A DNA stretch of 64,000 nt from contig JBNMLH010000001.1 in NCBI GenBank assembly GCA_050875145.1, positions 251,762-315,761 of the forward strand, read 5' to 3'. This document shows positions 27,793-37,545 of this stretch, piece by piece. The first letter of the stretch is position 1. The number at the start of each line of letters is the position of its first letter. The stretch is from CAG-411 sp050875145 (lineage in GTDB: Bacteria > Bacillota > Clostridia > Lachnospirales > Lachnospiraceae). Below the pieces are notes generated by a model. The model was not told the origin of the DNA. It worked only from the letters and a program-made list of their open reading frames with translations, and searched no databases. The translations under genes were made by a program, and so were the position numbers.

Positions 27793-27821
27793 AGGATACT
27801 CCTTCTATTCTCAAATGTCAA
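27793..27821 (-). promoter_or_regulatory. Promoter of the trpBA T-box transcript
   Basis: On the minus strand TTGACA (27816-27821), 17-nt spacer, TATCCT (27793-27798). It places the start near 27786, in front of T-box stem I. Confidence 0.65.
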
Positions 27822-27868
27822 TGGTAATAAAAAAGTTTTTGAAACAGTTCTTTCATAAACAGTTACAG

Positions 27869-27920
27869 TTGACAGCTTATATCTTTTATGCTATATTTAC
27901 TTCAGCAGTCGTACTACGAC
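27869..27920 (+). promoter_or_regulatory. padR operon promoter with candidate operator
   Basis: TTGACA, 17-nt spacer and TATATT at 27869-27897. Just downstream, GTCGTA-C-TACGAC (27908-27920) is a perfect inverted repeat at about +5 to +17, a likely PadR autorepression site. Confidence 0.55.
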
Positions 27921-27961
27921 AGTCATAGTATGCCAGACGTAGCATATGGGGAGGTGAGTTT

Positions 27962-28306
27962 ATGGTCTGTATTAGCAGTGACATCATTCGTGGTTACAAC
28001 GATACTATTATATTATTTTTGCTTATGAAAAAGCCTTCTTATGGCTATGAAATTTCCAAACAGATCAGGCAGATTTCAGAAGAAAAATATATAATCAAAG
28101 AGACTACTTTATATTCTGCCTTTACCAGAATGGAGAAAAACGGCTATGTAGAATCTTATCAGGATAGTAACAACGAAACCGGTAAACGAAGGACCTACTA
28201 TCGCATTACGGAAGAAGGCAGAAATTATTATCAGTTAAAGTGTGAAGAATGGAAAGTGACACAAGATGTCATACAACGTTTTATCTGTAGCAACTCGGAG
28301 AAATAA
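27962..28306 (+). CDS. PadR-family transcriptional regulator
   Basis: The 114-residue winged-helix protein has the PadR pattern: ILFLLMKKPSYGYEISKQI, TLYSAFTRMEKNGYVES and RRTYYRITEEGR. Ribosome site GGGGAGGTG. First gene of a three-gene operon with two envelope-type proteins. It probably represses the operon in response to membrane or cell-wall stress; the ligand is unknown. Confidence 0.92.
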   Translation: MVCISSDIIRGYNDTIILFLLMKKPSYGYEISKQIRQISEEKYIIKETTLYSAFTRMEKNGYVESYQDSNNETGKRRTYYRITEEGRNYYQLKCEEWKVTQDVIQRFICSNSEK

Positions 28307-28454
28307 ATCCACAGAGTAAAATAGAAATTTTTGCTGTTACAAGTTGAAAATATTCATTCGGATTGTGAGAATGTAAAATACACAACAATCCATTTTATCA
28401 ATAATTTCGCATACCAATCTAAAAAATATTTATATTAGGAAAGGGAGTATTTAT

Positions 28455-29465
28455 ATGGAAACCATTCAAACTTATTTGGAAAATATGTTTCGGACACTTC
28501 CAGCTACTGCAGAAGTGCTTCGAGCAAAAGATGAACTTTACCAAATGATGGAGGACAAATATCTAGAGTTAAAAAAAGAAGGAAAAAGCGAAAATGAAGC
28601 CATTGGTATTGTAATTTCCGAATTTGGAAATCTAAATGAAATTGCAGAGGATCTTGGCATAAAAAATGTCATTACTTTAAAAAAGGAACACAAAGAATCT
28701 GGAAAATTACTTTCTCTGGAAGAAATCAAATTATATTTAAAGAAGAAAAAAACGAGTTCCTTCTTTCTGGCATTTGGCGTACTACTCTGTATTGTATCTT
28801 GCATCGGTCCTATTATAGGAGATGCAATTGCAAACCGAGCCAATACTTTTTCGGATGGTCTGCAAGCCATTGGTGTTATTGCTATGTTTTTGTGTATTGC
28901 AATTGCTGTCGGTTGTTTCGTTTATTCCGATGCAATGCTGCAAAAGTGGAAAACTTGGAAATCCGAACCATGTAGCATCAGCGAAGAAACCGCTAGTTCT
29001 ATAAAAACAGAATACGAAACTGTTCAAATGAAATATACTCTATTATTAACACTTGGCATTGCACTTTGTATTCTTTGTTCTGCTCCAGCTATATTAATTG
29101 ATACAATGAACCCCTCCTACTTTTGGGAAAATATGTCCGGTGCTTTTGTTTTACTATTCATTGGTTTTGGTGTATTTTTCATTGTATTTAGCCAAAATCA
29201 AAAATCTGCTTATAGTAAAATATTAAAATTGAATGGTACAATGGATGCCGCTTACTTTTCTGCTCAAAAACACAATACTACTGTAGCTTATAAAAATCCA
29301 ATCGTAAACGCCGTTATGTCTTTATATTGGACCACGATAACTTGTATTTATCTTTGCTGGAGTTTTCTAACCTTTGATTGGCACATTTCCTGGATACTCT
29401 GGCCTGTTGCTGCTTTGGTATATTCCTTCCTTAAACTATTATTTCAATCAAATAAGGAACAGTAA
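28455..29465 (+). CDS. Permease-prefix (HAAS) domain membrane protein
   Basis: The 336-residue protein starts with a HAAS-type cytoplasmic domain (residues 1-75, ending NLNEIAEDLGI), a domain that prefixes ABC permeases and accompanies PadR regulators. Six hydrophobic segments follow in about 100-335. It lies between padR and a DUF4097 gene, a known envelope-stress arrangement in Firmicutes. The exact function is unknown. Confidence 0.8.
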   Translation: METIQTYLENMFRTLPATAEVLRAKDELYQMMEDKYLELKKEGKSENEAIGIVISEFGNLNEIAEDLGIKNVITLKKEHKESGKLLSLEEIKLYLKKKKTSSFFLAFGVLLCIVSCIGPIIGDAIANRANTFSDGLQAIGVIAMFLCIAIAVGCFVYSDAMLQKWKTWKSEPCSISEETASSIKTEYETVQMKYTLLLTLGIALCILCSAPAILIDTMNPSYFWENMSGAFVLLFIGFGVFFIVFSQNQKSAYSKILKLNGTMDAAYFSAQKHNTTVAYKNPIVNAVMSLYWTTITCIYLCWSFLTFDWHISWILWPVAALVYSFLKLLFQSNKEQ

Positions 29466-29510
29466 TAGGCGATTGCCTAAAGAACAATAAGAAAGAGAGG
29501 ACTTCGTATT

Positions 29511-30317
29511 ATGGGTAAAAAAATATACATCACAATTCTATGTATCATTACGATTTTCTGCATCTGCTTTGGAATTTTTCGCTTTTATGGAAATTTCTCA
29601 AACTGGAACGCAGGAAATGAAAAACAAGGAAAAGTAGAAGAAAAGGAACTCACTGCATTTGAGAACTTAGAGCTTGATTTAGATACTACTGATATTACAT
29701 TAAAGCAAGAAGGTACTACTTATACTATTTCTTATCAATTTCAAAATGAAACAGAACCAACTATATCAAACAAAGATGGTCTATTAAAAATTAAACAGAA
29801 GACAAAAGCTTCAAACTTTTTTAAAAATATACCTAATAAGAGAAAAGCACATATCACAATTACAGTTCCTACCAACGCAACCTTTTCTTCCTTGGTTCTT
29901 TCCAATGATGTAGGAAGTGTAAAAATCGATTCGATACAGGCTCAAAAGATGAATATAACCGGTTCTGTAGGTGATTTGAAGATAAAAAATTGTTCTGGAA
30001 AGGATTTTACTTGTGAAAATGATGTGGGCGATAGCAAAATAGAGAATTGCTCTTTTACTAATATGAAAGTAACAGGAAACACAGGAAATATAAAACTGAA
30101 CTCTTGCGTTTTTTCTACCTTAAATAGTAACAACGATATTGGTGATATAAAGGTCACAAAATGTGCAAACCTAACAGACTACAATATGGATTTCACTACG
30201 GACCTTGGCTCCATTCGCGTAGGAAAGAAAAAGCAAGGAACCTCTTACCATGCCACTGGATCAACTCAAAAATATATTACTTTAAAAACCGATTTGGGAG
30301 ATATAAAACTTGAGTAA
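29511..30317 (+). CDS. DUF4097 beta-strand repeat protein
   Basis: The 268-residue protein has one N-terminal TM helix (residues 5-26) and an extracellular right-handed beta solenoid with repeated LENDVGDSKIENC/TGNTGNIKLNSC-like units, as in DUF4097 and LiaX-like proteins. GAGAGGAC is the ribosome site. In Gram-positives these proteins sit in cell-envelope stress operons, and here PadR and HAAS genes precede it. Confidence 0.88.
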   Translation: MGKKIYITILCIITIFCICFGIFRFYGNFSNWNAGNEKQGKVEEKELTAFENLELDLDTTDITLKQEGTTYTISYQFQNETEPTISNKDGLLKIKQKTKASNFFKNIPNKRKAHITITVPTNATFSSLVLSNDVGSVKIDSIQAQKMNITGSVGDLKIKNCSGKDFTCENDVGDSKIENCSFTNMKVTGNTGNIKLNSCVFSTLNSNNDIGDIKVTKCANLTDYNMDFTTDLGSIRVGKKKQGTSYHATGSTQKYITLKTDLGDIKLE

Positions 30318-30335
30318 GTAGTAGCCGCAAATCAC

Positions 30336-30389
30336 AAAAAGAGTAGGCAGCAAATTGCTATGCTAGTAGCACGCTGCTCTACTCTTTTA
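30336..30389 (+). terminator. Terminator of the padR operon
   Basis: AAAAGAGTAGGCAGC pairs with GCTGCTCTACTCTTTT around a loop that holds an inner hairpin; T-rich sequence follows. Confidence 0.88.
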
Positions 30390-30424
30390 TTGTTTCAAAG
30401 ATTATACAATACACATCTGGCAAA

Positions 30425-30487
30425 CAAAGTGGACAAGCCCTTATGTAATATAAATTACAAAAAATCTTAGTAGGCTTATCCACTTTT
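30425..30487. repeat. Hairpin repeat family B, copy 2
   Basis: CAAAGTGGACAAGCCC and GGCTTATCCACTTTT form the arms, with T residues after. Related to the copies at 27282 and 40267; may serve as terminator for both convergent units. Confidence 0.65.
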
Positions 30488-30505
30488 TTCCCCAGAAAAC
30501 GTTTC

Positions 30506-32536
30506 TTAAGATAATGCTTCTGGTTTTTCTACCGCATAATCAGAAAAGCTTCCACTACTTCCTGCATCACTATCTTTGGATGTTTCACTATAACTACTTA
30601 CAGTAACTTTCACTTTACTATTTCCTTTCACCAAGGTATTTCCATCTTTATCTACAATCGTGACTTTATTTCCATTCTTGTCAACAATATTTCCTGCATT
30701 GTAAAGATTGGTTACTGTACTATCTCCAGTTACTACCCATGTAGAATCTTTACTAATGGAAAGATTGCAGGTGCCATCTCCACCATTTCCCGCATTACTT
30801 TCATCTTGTACAACTGCACCCATCAATTTACTTCCATTTGTCATATAAAACTTCAGGTTGCTGATGCTGTCCCATAAAATATCACCTTCCATATTCTGCT
30901 TACTTGCGGTAAAATTACAATCTGCTCCATTGCTTCCTGCACTTCCCCAACCTCTTGCATTGGAATTACCTGTACATTTTAAGAAAAAGTCATTATCCTT
31001 TGCATATGTAATGTCTACATTTTCAATATAAAAAGTAGATTCCGTATTAGTTGTATAGAACATTCCACCAGCCTTTGCAGTCAAGCTACCTCCTACCATT
31101 TCAAAGGTACTGTTTCCTACCTCTGAATCTCCTGACATACTTTGATATAAGATTACATTCCACTTACAATCATTTTGCTCATTGTCTCCCATATTTCCTG
31201 TCAGATCACAATCATAAAGTCTGAGACTGTTTAATCCTTCTATACAAACTGCCTCTGAATGATTTGCCGTAAGTTTTGCCTTATTTACTGCAATATCTGC
31301 CGTGCAATAAATAGCTGGGGAACCGGTTCCATTGGAAGTATAGGTTCCTTGATCCACAACCATTGTACCACCGCCACGGTCACTTCGGATTGCAGCTGCC
31401 GATTCCCCTTGTGTTGTTGCAGTTACATTCCATGCATATAAACTTCCGCCACCAGCAGCGTGTAGTCCGCCAGAAGTATCCTGTTTTGTATTGATTGTTG
31501 TATCCGCTACATAAACCTTACTATCTCCATAGGCAAATACACCAGCTCCTCCAGCCGCATCTGTATCAATAGAGGTATTGGATACATAGGTTGTTCCACC
31601 TGTTCCCAATACGGCTGCACCAACACCATAAAAACTGGAATTGTCTCCACCAGTGCTATCTGATGAGTTTCTCTTAATTTTTGCATCAGAAACGGTCACC
31701 GTTCCATCCTTGACCAATATTGCATTTTCATCTGTTCCTGTAGAGGAAACCGTTTCACCTTTTACCGAACTATCTTTACTATACTCCTTCGTTGCCGTAT
31801 AGGAAACATTGCTGCTTTGTTCACCCATCCCCGGTGCTCCTCCATCATTTTCAGCTGAGCTTACTTCCATATCCAAAATGGTCACTTCTGTAACATTACC
31901 CTTTTTATCAATGGTCAAACGTACTACATCTCCCACTGCTAAAGTCGCTTCCTTTTTATCTTCTTCTTTTATGGTAGTCTTGCTACTCATATGGACAGTA
32001 GCAACGGTATCACTTTCTACAAACTGCTCTTTAGAACCACCCATACCACCTGGTGCATTTCCATTGCCCCCCTGTGGTGCATTATTCTTAGAATCTGATG
32101 CCTGCTCACTACTTGGTTTTTCCGGCATCTGTTGTTCCGTCTTATTTTGTGTATCTGATTTTTCTGTAGAGTCTCCACTTGTTCCATTTGCACTTTCTGA
32201 CTTTTCTGGAGCCTCTCCATCCGTTCCATTTACATTTCCCGGCTTTTCTGGTACCTGTCCATCCGTTCCACTTGCATTTTCTGGTTTCTCTGGTGCATTT
32301 CCGCCAGCACCCTGTCCATTTTCAGGTGCCATTCCCATACCAGAAGAACCAGAAGAAGAAATTGCACCCATCGTAACCGTAACTACATTTCCATCTACAC
32401 TTGCCACTTCTGCTACTACTGTTGTGTCCGAAAGTTCTACACCTTTTGATTTACTTGCACAACCACTAACACTTGTAAGCATTGTAGCTGTCACCATCAT
32501 TGCCATCGTTTTTTTTATCCATGTCTTATTTCTCAT
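30506..32536 (-). CDS. Beta-helix lipoprotein with low-complexity linker
   Basis: Start at 32536 (MRNKTWIKKTMAMM) is served by GGAGATG. A lipobox MLTSVSGC gives a lipidated Cys near residue 28. A linker of about 110 residues carries four near-copies of a PEKPxNxxGTDG motif plus Gly, Asn, Met and Pro. Residues about 255-600 form a right-handed beta helix (repeats such as GAAVLGTGGTTYVSNTSIDT, YGDSKVYVADTTINT). It is probably exposed on the surface and may bind polysaccharide. No catalytic motif is clear. Confidence 0.75.
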   Translation of the reverse strand: MRNKTWIKKTMAMMVTATMLTSVSGCASKSKGVELSDTTVVAEVASVDGNVVTVTMGAISSSGSSGMGMAPENGQGAGGNAPEKPENASGTDGQVPEKPGNVNGTDGEAPEKSESANGTSGDSTEKSDTQNKTEQQMPEKPSSEQASDSKNNAPQGGNGNAPGGMGGSKEQFVESDTVATVHMSSKTTIKEEDKKEATLAVGDVVRLTIDKKGNVTEVTILDMEVSSAENDGGAPGMGEQSSNVSYTATKEYSKDSSVKGETVSSTGTDENAILVKDGTVTVSDAKIKRNSSDSTGGDNSSFYGVGAAVLGTGGTTYVSNTSIDTDAAGGAGVFAYGDSKVYVADTTINTKQDTSGGLHAAGGGSLYAWNVTATTQGESAAAIRSDRGGGTMVVDQGTYTSNGTGSPAIYCTADIAVNKAKLTANHSEAVCIEGLNSLRLYDCDLTGNMGDNEQNDCKWNVILYQSMSGDSEVGNSTFEMVGGSLTAKAGGMFYTTNTESTFYIENVDITYAKDNDFFLKCTGNSNARGWGSAGSNGADCNFTASKQNMEGDILWDSISNLKFYMTNGSKLMGAVVQDESNAGNGGDGTCNLSISKDSTWVVTGDSTVTNLYNAGNIVDKNGNKVTIVDKDGNTLVKGNSKVKVTVSSYSETSKDSDAGSSGSFSDYAVEKPEALS

Positions 32537-32795
32537 AAAAATCATCTCCTATTCCCTACTTCAAATAATTAAATTTCAGTTTCCAGGTAGCATTCTTTGC
32601 TTGTTGAAAACAGTATATACTATTTTTTACTTTCTTGGGGGATTTTCACAAAAGCTACATAAACAGTTCAGAAGCTGGACACAAATAGACAAAAAGGAGA
32701 CTCTACTTTAAAATTATTGCATTTTTGCCGATATAATATAATATACTTATCTGTAAAAGACACATATATTTACAATAGGAGGAGAGGGGATATTT

Positions 32796-33746
32796 ATGGA
32801 TTACCAAACAATGCAACGCTTCGAATCACTGATTCGAACCAAGCAATTATCACAAAATGAAAGAGAAGAACACAGGTTAAAATTATTTTCTTTCTTACTT
32901 CCAGAATTGATAGAATGCGAAAAAAAGTTTTCTTTCTTACATCTAGCAAAATCTATTACTCTGGAAGAACGTGCCACAGATATTACAAAGGCACTTATGG
33001 CGGCGGATGAAGATTCACAGTTAATCGATTGTATCATACAGCTAAAAGAAACTGCACCTCAACTATTTTCACATTCTACTGAGGTTTGCTATGTTTCTAT
33101 GTTTATCATGGAACAGGAAAAGGAATTAACAACAGCTTCCATACGTCAGCTAAAATTATATTATAAAGATGTACTCCATCTTGGAATTGCAGGAATTTTA
33201 CATGATATCGGAAAATTCAACCCGAATGATAAAACAGTCATTGAACGTAAAGAAACGATGACAGCTCTGGAAAAACAACAATACCGAGGTCATGTAATTA
33301 ACAGCAATGGGCTGCTAAAAAAGAAAAAACTGGATGTTTCTATTACACAAGGAATTTTGCAACATCATGAAACTTGCGATGGACATGGTTTTCCTCTCAA
33401 TCTACATGATAGCAACATTGGCGAAACCGGTAAAATGCTTGCAATCGCTGATTTTTATGCCCATTGGATGGAACAATCCGATATGCCAGACAGGACAGAC
33501 CCTTTTGCAGTTTCCTATATTTTAAACGCAAAAAGTAATCTTTATGATATAAATCTTATAAAAAAGTTTTGCACTGGATTTTTAACCAGCTTGGTTGGTC
33601 AAAAAGTTCTTCTAAGTGACAAATCCGAAGCAACATTTTTAAGTCTCAATGAAAAACAGCCTAGAAAATCACAGGTTGAAATACAAGGAAAACAATACAA
33701 CTTAGAAAAAGAAAGTACATTAGAAATCGTGAAAGTCATTTCCTAA
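32796..33746 (+). CDS. HD-GYP-type phosphohydrolase (probable c-di-GMP phosphodiesterase)
   Basis: The 316-residue protein has an HD-GYP core: SHSTEVCYVS, GILHDIGKF and HHETCDGHGFP (the GYP loop is GFP). The family hydrolyses c-di-GMP. No receiver or GGDEF domain is attached; the N-terminal 90 residues are helical. A TTGC(A)/TATAAT-like promoter lies just upstream. The signal and partner are unknown. Confidence 0.88.
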   Translation: MDYQTMQRFESLIRTKQLSQNEREEHRLKLFSFLLPELIECEKKFSFLHLAKSITLEERATDITKALMAADEDSQLIDCIIQLKETAPQLFSHSTEVCYVSMFIMEQEKELTTASIRQLKLYYKDVLHLGIAGILHDIGKFNPNDKTVIERKETMTALEKQQYRGHVINSNGLLKKKKLDVSITQGILQHHETCDGHGFPLNLHDSNIGETGKMLAIADFYAHWMEQSDMPDRTDPFAVSYILNAKSNLYDINLIKKFCTGFLTSLVGQKVLLSDKSEATFLSLNEKQPRKSQVEIQGKQYNLEKESTLEIVKVIS

Positions 33747-33902
33747 AAATGACTTTCATTCACATTTATACGAACAATGAAATTAAACTTCCTGCTTACA
33801 TGAATTTCTTTTAATTCTTTCTATTAACTGAAAGAATTTATGTTTTTTTCTTAATGCAATCATTCATTTAGCAAGCATATATTTTGGAAAGGGGATTTTA
33901 AT

Positions 33903-34787
33903 ATGGAACATTCATTAGAGAAAGTAGCTATGAAGGTATCCTTTGTCAGTATTTTTTTCAATGTTTTCTTATTTCTTTTTAAACTTTTGGCAGGTATACT
34001 TGCACATTCCGGAGCTATGATTAGTGATGCTATTCATTCCGCATCTGATGTATTCAGCACATTTGTAGTTGTCATTGGTATCAAACTGGCAAGTAAAGCT
34101 TCTGATAAGCAACATCCCTATGGACATGAACGAATGGAATGTGTTGCCGCCATTATACTTGCCACTATCCTGGCTGTTACTGGTCTTGGTATTGGTCTAT
34201 CTGCTGTTGAAACAATTCACAATGCAGAAACAAATAAAATTACCATCCCTGGACAATTCGCTCTTATTGCAGCAATTGTATCTATTCTGGTAAAAGAAGC
34301 TATGTTTTGGTATACAAAAATCAATGCAAAGCTAATTGATTCCAGTGCACTTATGGCAGACGCCTGGCATCACCGTTCTGATGCCCTGTCTTCTGTGGGT
34401 GCATTAATCGGTATTGGCGGTGCCCGTATGGGCTTTCCTGTATTAGATCCCATTGCCAGTATTGTTATCTGCCTTTTCATCTGGAAGGCAGCCTATGACA
34501 TTTTCAAAGACGCTGTCAACAAAATGCTTGATACTGCCTGTGAAGATGCCATTGAACAGGAAATGCGTACCGTTGCATTAGAACAAGCAGGAGTAGAAGG
34601 CATTGATCTGCTTCACACACGAGTATTTGGAAATAAAATTTATGTAGATATGGAAATTTGTGCAGATGGGCAAAAAACGCTTTTAGAAACTCACCAAATT
34701 GCAGAACAAGTACATGATGCCATTGAACAACAATTTCCTAAAGTAAAACATATCATGATACATGTAAATCCTATGGAAAACAAGTAA
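33903..34787 (+). CDS. CDF-family divalent metal cation transporter
   Basis: The 294-residue protein has six TM helices and the paired metal-site motifs SDAIHSASDV in TM2 and ADAWHHRSDA in TM5 of the CDF family, plus a cytoplasmic C-terminal domain with HTRVFGNKIYVDM. It exports Zn, Fe, Mn or Co; the DxxxD/HxxxD pattern fits Zn or Fe. Ribosome site AAAGGGGA. Confidence 0.93.
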   Translation: MEHSLEKVAMKVSFVSIFFNVFLFLFKLLAGILAHSGAMISDAIHSASDVFSTFVVVIGIKLASKASDKQHPYGHERMECVAAIILATILAVTGLGIGLSAVETIHNAETNKITIPGQFALIAAIVSILVKEAMFWYTKINAKLIDSSALMADAWHHRSDALSSVGALIGIGGARMGFPVLDPIASIVICLFIWKAAYDIFKDAVNKMLDTACEDAIEQEMRTVALEQAGVEGIDLLHTRVFGNKIYVDMEICADGQKTLLETHQIAEQVHDAIEQQFPKVKHIMIHVNPMENK

Positions 34788-35559
34788 TATCCACCCAAGC
34801 TTACAGTTCTTATATGACAAATCTTTAAATCATCAATCACTATAAAAAAGAGACTTCACACCAATATAGTTACAATTAATTCCAAATCAGAAATAAAATT
34901 GTGCCATATATTGTTTAACGCACTAAAAGGTATAAGATGCGAACATCGTCCATTACCTTTTAGTGCGCTATTTCCAGATTGCTATCTCTCAATATGGGTG
35001 GATGAGAGAATAGCCTACAAGAAATTTATCTTCCTTGCCTTCATTTTGTTTTGTACATAATTGTAGTAATACCACTAACAATTACTACGTTTCGTCCTTC
35101 TACCTCTATTTTACTTCTTGCTACCCAGGGAATATGAATATTTTTTAGCCAGCTACATCATTATTCCCTTTAATTTTTCTAGTTTTCCTATAAACAAATA
35201 CACCTCCCTTTTTATCAGCTTTTACTTCCCACACCTTACTTACTCTAAGGTTTCTCAAAACATGTCACATAAACTTAAAATCTACTCAAAACCCAATTTA
35301 CAACCAACAGACTTTTTTAGGTATCTTAACAGAATAAACATACACCCTTTCTATATATATCCTTCTGCTATCGATTTTTCTGTCACATGTCTTGATGTTC
35401 AAACTATATCGCTTTCTGTCTTAAATTTCAATACTCATTGCAGAATCGGAGAAAATATTGCAGATTTTGACACTTTTTTACCGCGGTTTGCCAACTATTG
35501 GTAATTTCCATTCTAAAATTTTCTTGATTAGTGGTCAATTTTTTCTTCCAATTTTTTAA
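34788..35559. other. 770-nt region without a supported gene
   Basis: Holds one strong hairpin (CGCACTAAAAGGTA at 34919-34932 with TACCTTTTAGTGCG near 34954-34967, with an inner GATG/CATC stem) and, on the minus strand, a 38-codon open stretch ending in GGVFVYRKTRKIKG that may be a gene relic. No other coding signal. Confidence 0.5.
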
Positions 35560-35694
35560 TTATGTTCTCATATTTTTCAATTTCTTTTTCGCATTCATTA
35601 ATTCGTTTTTTACAAACCTTAATAAAACGGTAAGCAGTTTTTCACAAAATTTTTTATTTTTTGCATTTGTAGGCTTCAATGTCCTTAATATCAT
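35560..35694 (-). CDS. 44-aa basic small ORF
   Basis: ATG at 35694 overlaps the TGA of the preceding ORF (ATGA), and the 44-residue product (MILRTLKPTNAKNKKFCEKL...) is strongly basic. The only support is the coupled overlap, so this may be chance or a decayed gene. Confidence 0.3.
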   Translation of the reverse strand: MILRTLKPTNAKNKKFCEKLLTVLLRFVKNELMNAKKKLKNMRT

Positions 35695-35978
35695 ATCAAA
35701 ATTATATACTCCCCAAATTTCATTAAACGATTGATACGGAAATTGATTACTTGGGCTGCTATGATAGCGATATCCTTTGCATCCATGCTAATGAAACTCA
35801 AGGGATTTGAGCCACTAACAACTTGATTAAAGGTCCAAAATTTTGTAAAACGTGCAAATTCAAGGATTTCTATATACTTTTTCGTTATAAACAAACCACA
35901 ATCTCCGCAGTAGACCTCAACCAATCGTCCTTCGTCTTCGACTCGCTCTCTTGGGCGTTCCTTGCATAAGTCATTCAT
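35691..35978 (-). CDS. 95-aa hypothetical protein coupled to the RlmD gene
   Basis: ATG at 35978 lies inside the end of the RlmD-type gene (8-nt overlap). The product begins MNDLCKERPRERVED and has one CGDC pair. I recognise no family; it may be the remains of a longer gene, and the frame also runs upstream within the methyltransferase gene in another phase. Confidence 0.35.
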   Translation of the reverse strand: MNDLCKERPRERVEDEGRLVEVYCGDCGLFITKKYIEILEFARFTKFWTFNQVVSGSNPLSFISMDAKDIAIIAAQVINFRINRLMKFGEYIILI

Positions 35979-37392
35979 AATCTGCTCTCGTCGTCCCTCC
36001 GGTCCTAGACAGCAGAACGACTGACTCCACATGATAGCTATTTCCAAACATATCACATCCTCTAACTTTTTTTAGTTCATATCCATTTTCGCAGAGGATT
36101 TTAAGGTCACGAGCAAGTGTTGCAGGGTCACAGCTTACATATACAATTTTCTGCGGTTCCATTTGTAATACGGTATTTAATAATGCCGGATCACATCCCT
36201 TTCTCGGTGGGTCTACTACAATGACATCTGCTGCCATAGTTCCTGCACTTTCTTTATATTTCTGCGGCAATACCTCTTCTGCTGCTCCAACAAAAAATTC
36301 TGCATTGGTTATGCCATTTATTTTTGCATTTTGTTTTGCATCTTTGATTGCCTGTGGCACAATCTCCACACCATAAACTTGTTTTGCTTTTTGTGCCAAA
36401 AACAGAGAGATCGTTCCGATTCCACAATACAAATCCCACACAATTTCATTTCCTTTTAAGTCGGCATAGTCCAATGCGGTCTGATAAAGTTTGGTAGTCT
36501 GCACTGGATTTACCTGATAAAAGGATAGAGGGGAAATCTGATATTTAATCTCTCCAATGTAATCCTCAATATAGTCCTGTCCCCACAAAGTAATACATTT
36601 ATCCCCCAAAATACGATTTGTCTTTTCTTTATTCACATTGATACTAATGCTTGTCATACCTGGGATTTCTTTTAATTTTTCAACCAATACTTCGGATTTT
36701 GGAATACAATCCCCATTTACAATTAAACAAACCATAATTTCTTTTGTTTTAAATCCCACTCGTGTCAGTATATGACGTACCAATCCTGTATGACTTGTCT
36801 CATTATACGGCTTTACATGACATTCTGCCATATATTCTTTTACAATGGCAAGTAATTTATCATTTTCTTTTGCCTGTATCGCACAATGACTGGTATCAAT
36901 AATCGTATGTGTTCTACCAGCGTAGAAGCCTGTAATAATTGCTCCATTTTTATCATATCCTACCGGAAACTGTGCCTTGTTTCGATAATAAAATGGTTCC
37001 GCCATCCCCATAATAGGCTCCATAGGAATCTCTGCAAAACCTCCGATACGCTGTAAGCAACTTTCTATCTTTTTTTGCTTATACGCTAATTGTGCTTCAT
37101 AACTTAAATGTTGTAACTGACAGCCACCACAAGCCTTGGCAACAGGACAGACCGGCTCCACACGGTCTGGCGATGCCTCCAGAATTTCTATTATTCTGGC
37201 ATATCCATATGTCTTTTTTGTTTTCATAATGGAAACACGCACCTTGTCCCCAACAATCGCATCCTTAATAAATAAAGTATAACCATCTAGTTTTGCAACC
37301 CCTGCGCCCTCCGCAGTCAAATCCTCTATCTCTACTACAAATTCCTGATTTTTACTAATTGCTTTTCCATCAAATGTAACACATTTTTTCAT
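35971..37392 (-). CDS. RlmD/TrmA-family RNA uracil-C5 methyltransferase
   Basis: ATG at 37392 (MKKCVTFDGKAIS) is preferred over a GTG 15 nt upstream. The 473-residue protein has an N-terminal TRAM domain, an iron-sulfur cluster motif CPVAKACGGCQLQHL, SAM-binding WDLYCGIGTISLFLA, VVDPPRKGCDP and catalytic Cys in YVSCDPATLARDL. It methylates U1939 or U747 of 23S rRNA or U54 of tRNA; which cannot be told by eye. It is followed by a coupled small ORF. Confidence 0.92.
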   Translation of the reverse strand: MKKCVTFDGKAISKNQEFVVEIEDLTAEGAGVAKLDGYTLFIKDAIVGDKVRVSIMKTKKTYGYARIIEILEASPDRVEPVCPVAKACGGCQLQHLSYEAQLAYKQKKIESCLQRIGGFAEIPMEPIMGMAEPFYYRNKAQFPVGYDKNGAIITGFYAGRTHTIIDTSHCAIQAKENDKLLAIVKEYMAECHVKPYNETSHTGLVRHILTRVGFKTKEIMVCLIVNGDCIPKSEVLVEKLKEIPGMTSISINVNKEKTNRILGDKCITLWGQDYIEDYIGEIKYQISPLSFYQVNPVQTTKLYQTALDYADLKGNEIVWDLYCGIGTISLFLAQKAKQVYGVEIVPQAIKDAKQNAKINGITNAEFFVGAAEEVLPQKYKESAGTMAADVIVVDPPRKGCDPALLNTVLQMEPQKIVYVSCDPATLARDLKILCENGYELKKVRGCDMFGNSYHVESVVLLSRTGGTTRADYE

Positions 37393-37466
37393 TGCTCTTA
37401 TATACACCTTTCTTTTGTTTATCCTTTTGCGTATATGCCTTTGGCTGTCAAAAAAGAGTTTTACTT

Positions 37467-37515
37467 GTGAAGCGTTTTTGCTCTAGAAAAGCTGAACTTT
37501 TCAATAGAACAAAAA
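37467..37515. repeat. Hairpin repeat family A, copy 2
   Basis: GTGAAGCGTTTTTGCTCTAGAAAAG pairs in part with CTTTTCAATAGAAC and AAAAA; compared with copies at 27460 and 46308 the stem bases differ but the fold is kept. It runs into a terminator. Confidence 0.55.
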
Positions 37516-37538
37516 GACGGGAAGAATTCTCCCCGCCT
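37511..37538 (-). terminator. Terminator of the yhaM gene
   Basis: On the minus strand GCGGGGAG and TTCCCGTC pair around AATT and are followed by TTTTT. Confidence 0.8.
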
Positions 37539-37545
37539 GCTTATT

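Noticed and set aside
31809..32711. 300-codon plus-strand frame
   Set aside because: Antisense of the beta-helix lipoprotein gene and its low-complexity linker; Pro/Ser/Phe bias is the mirror of it.
35118..35504. 128-codon plus-strand frame in a gene-poor region
   Set aside because: No ribosome site, no family pattern; AT-rich composition.
35780..35835. tRNA-like T-loop sequence on the minus strand (GGCTCAAATCC)
   Set aside because: No acceptor stem or anticodon arm within 75 nt.
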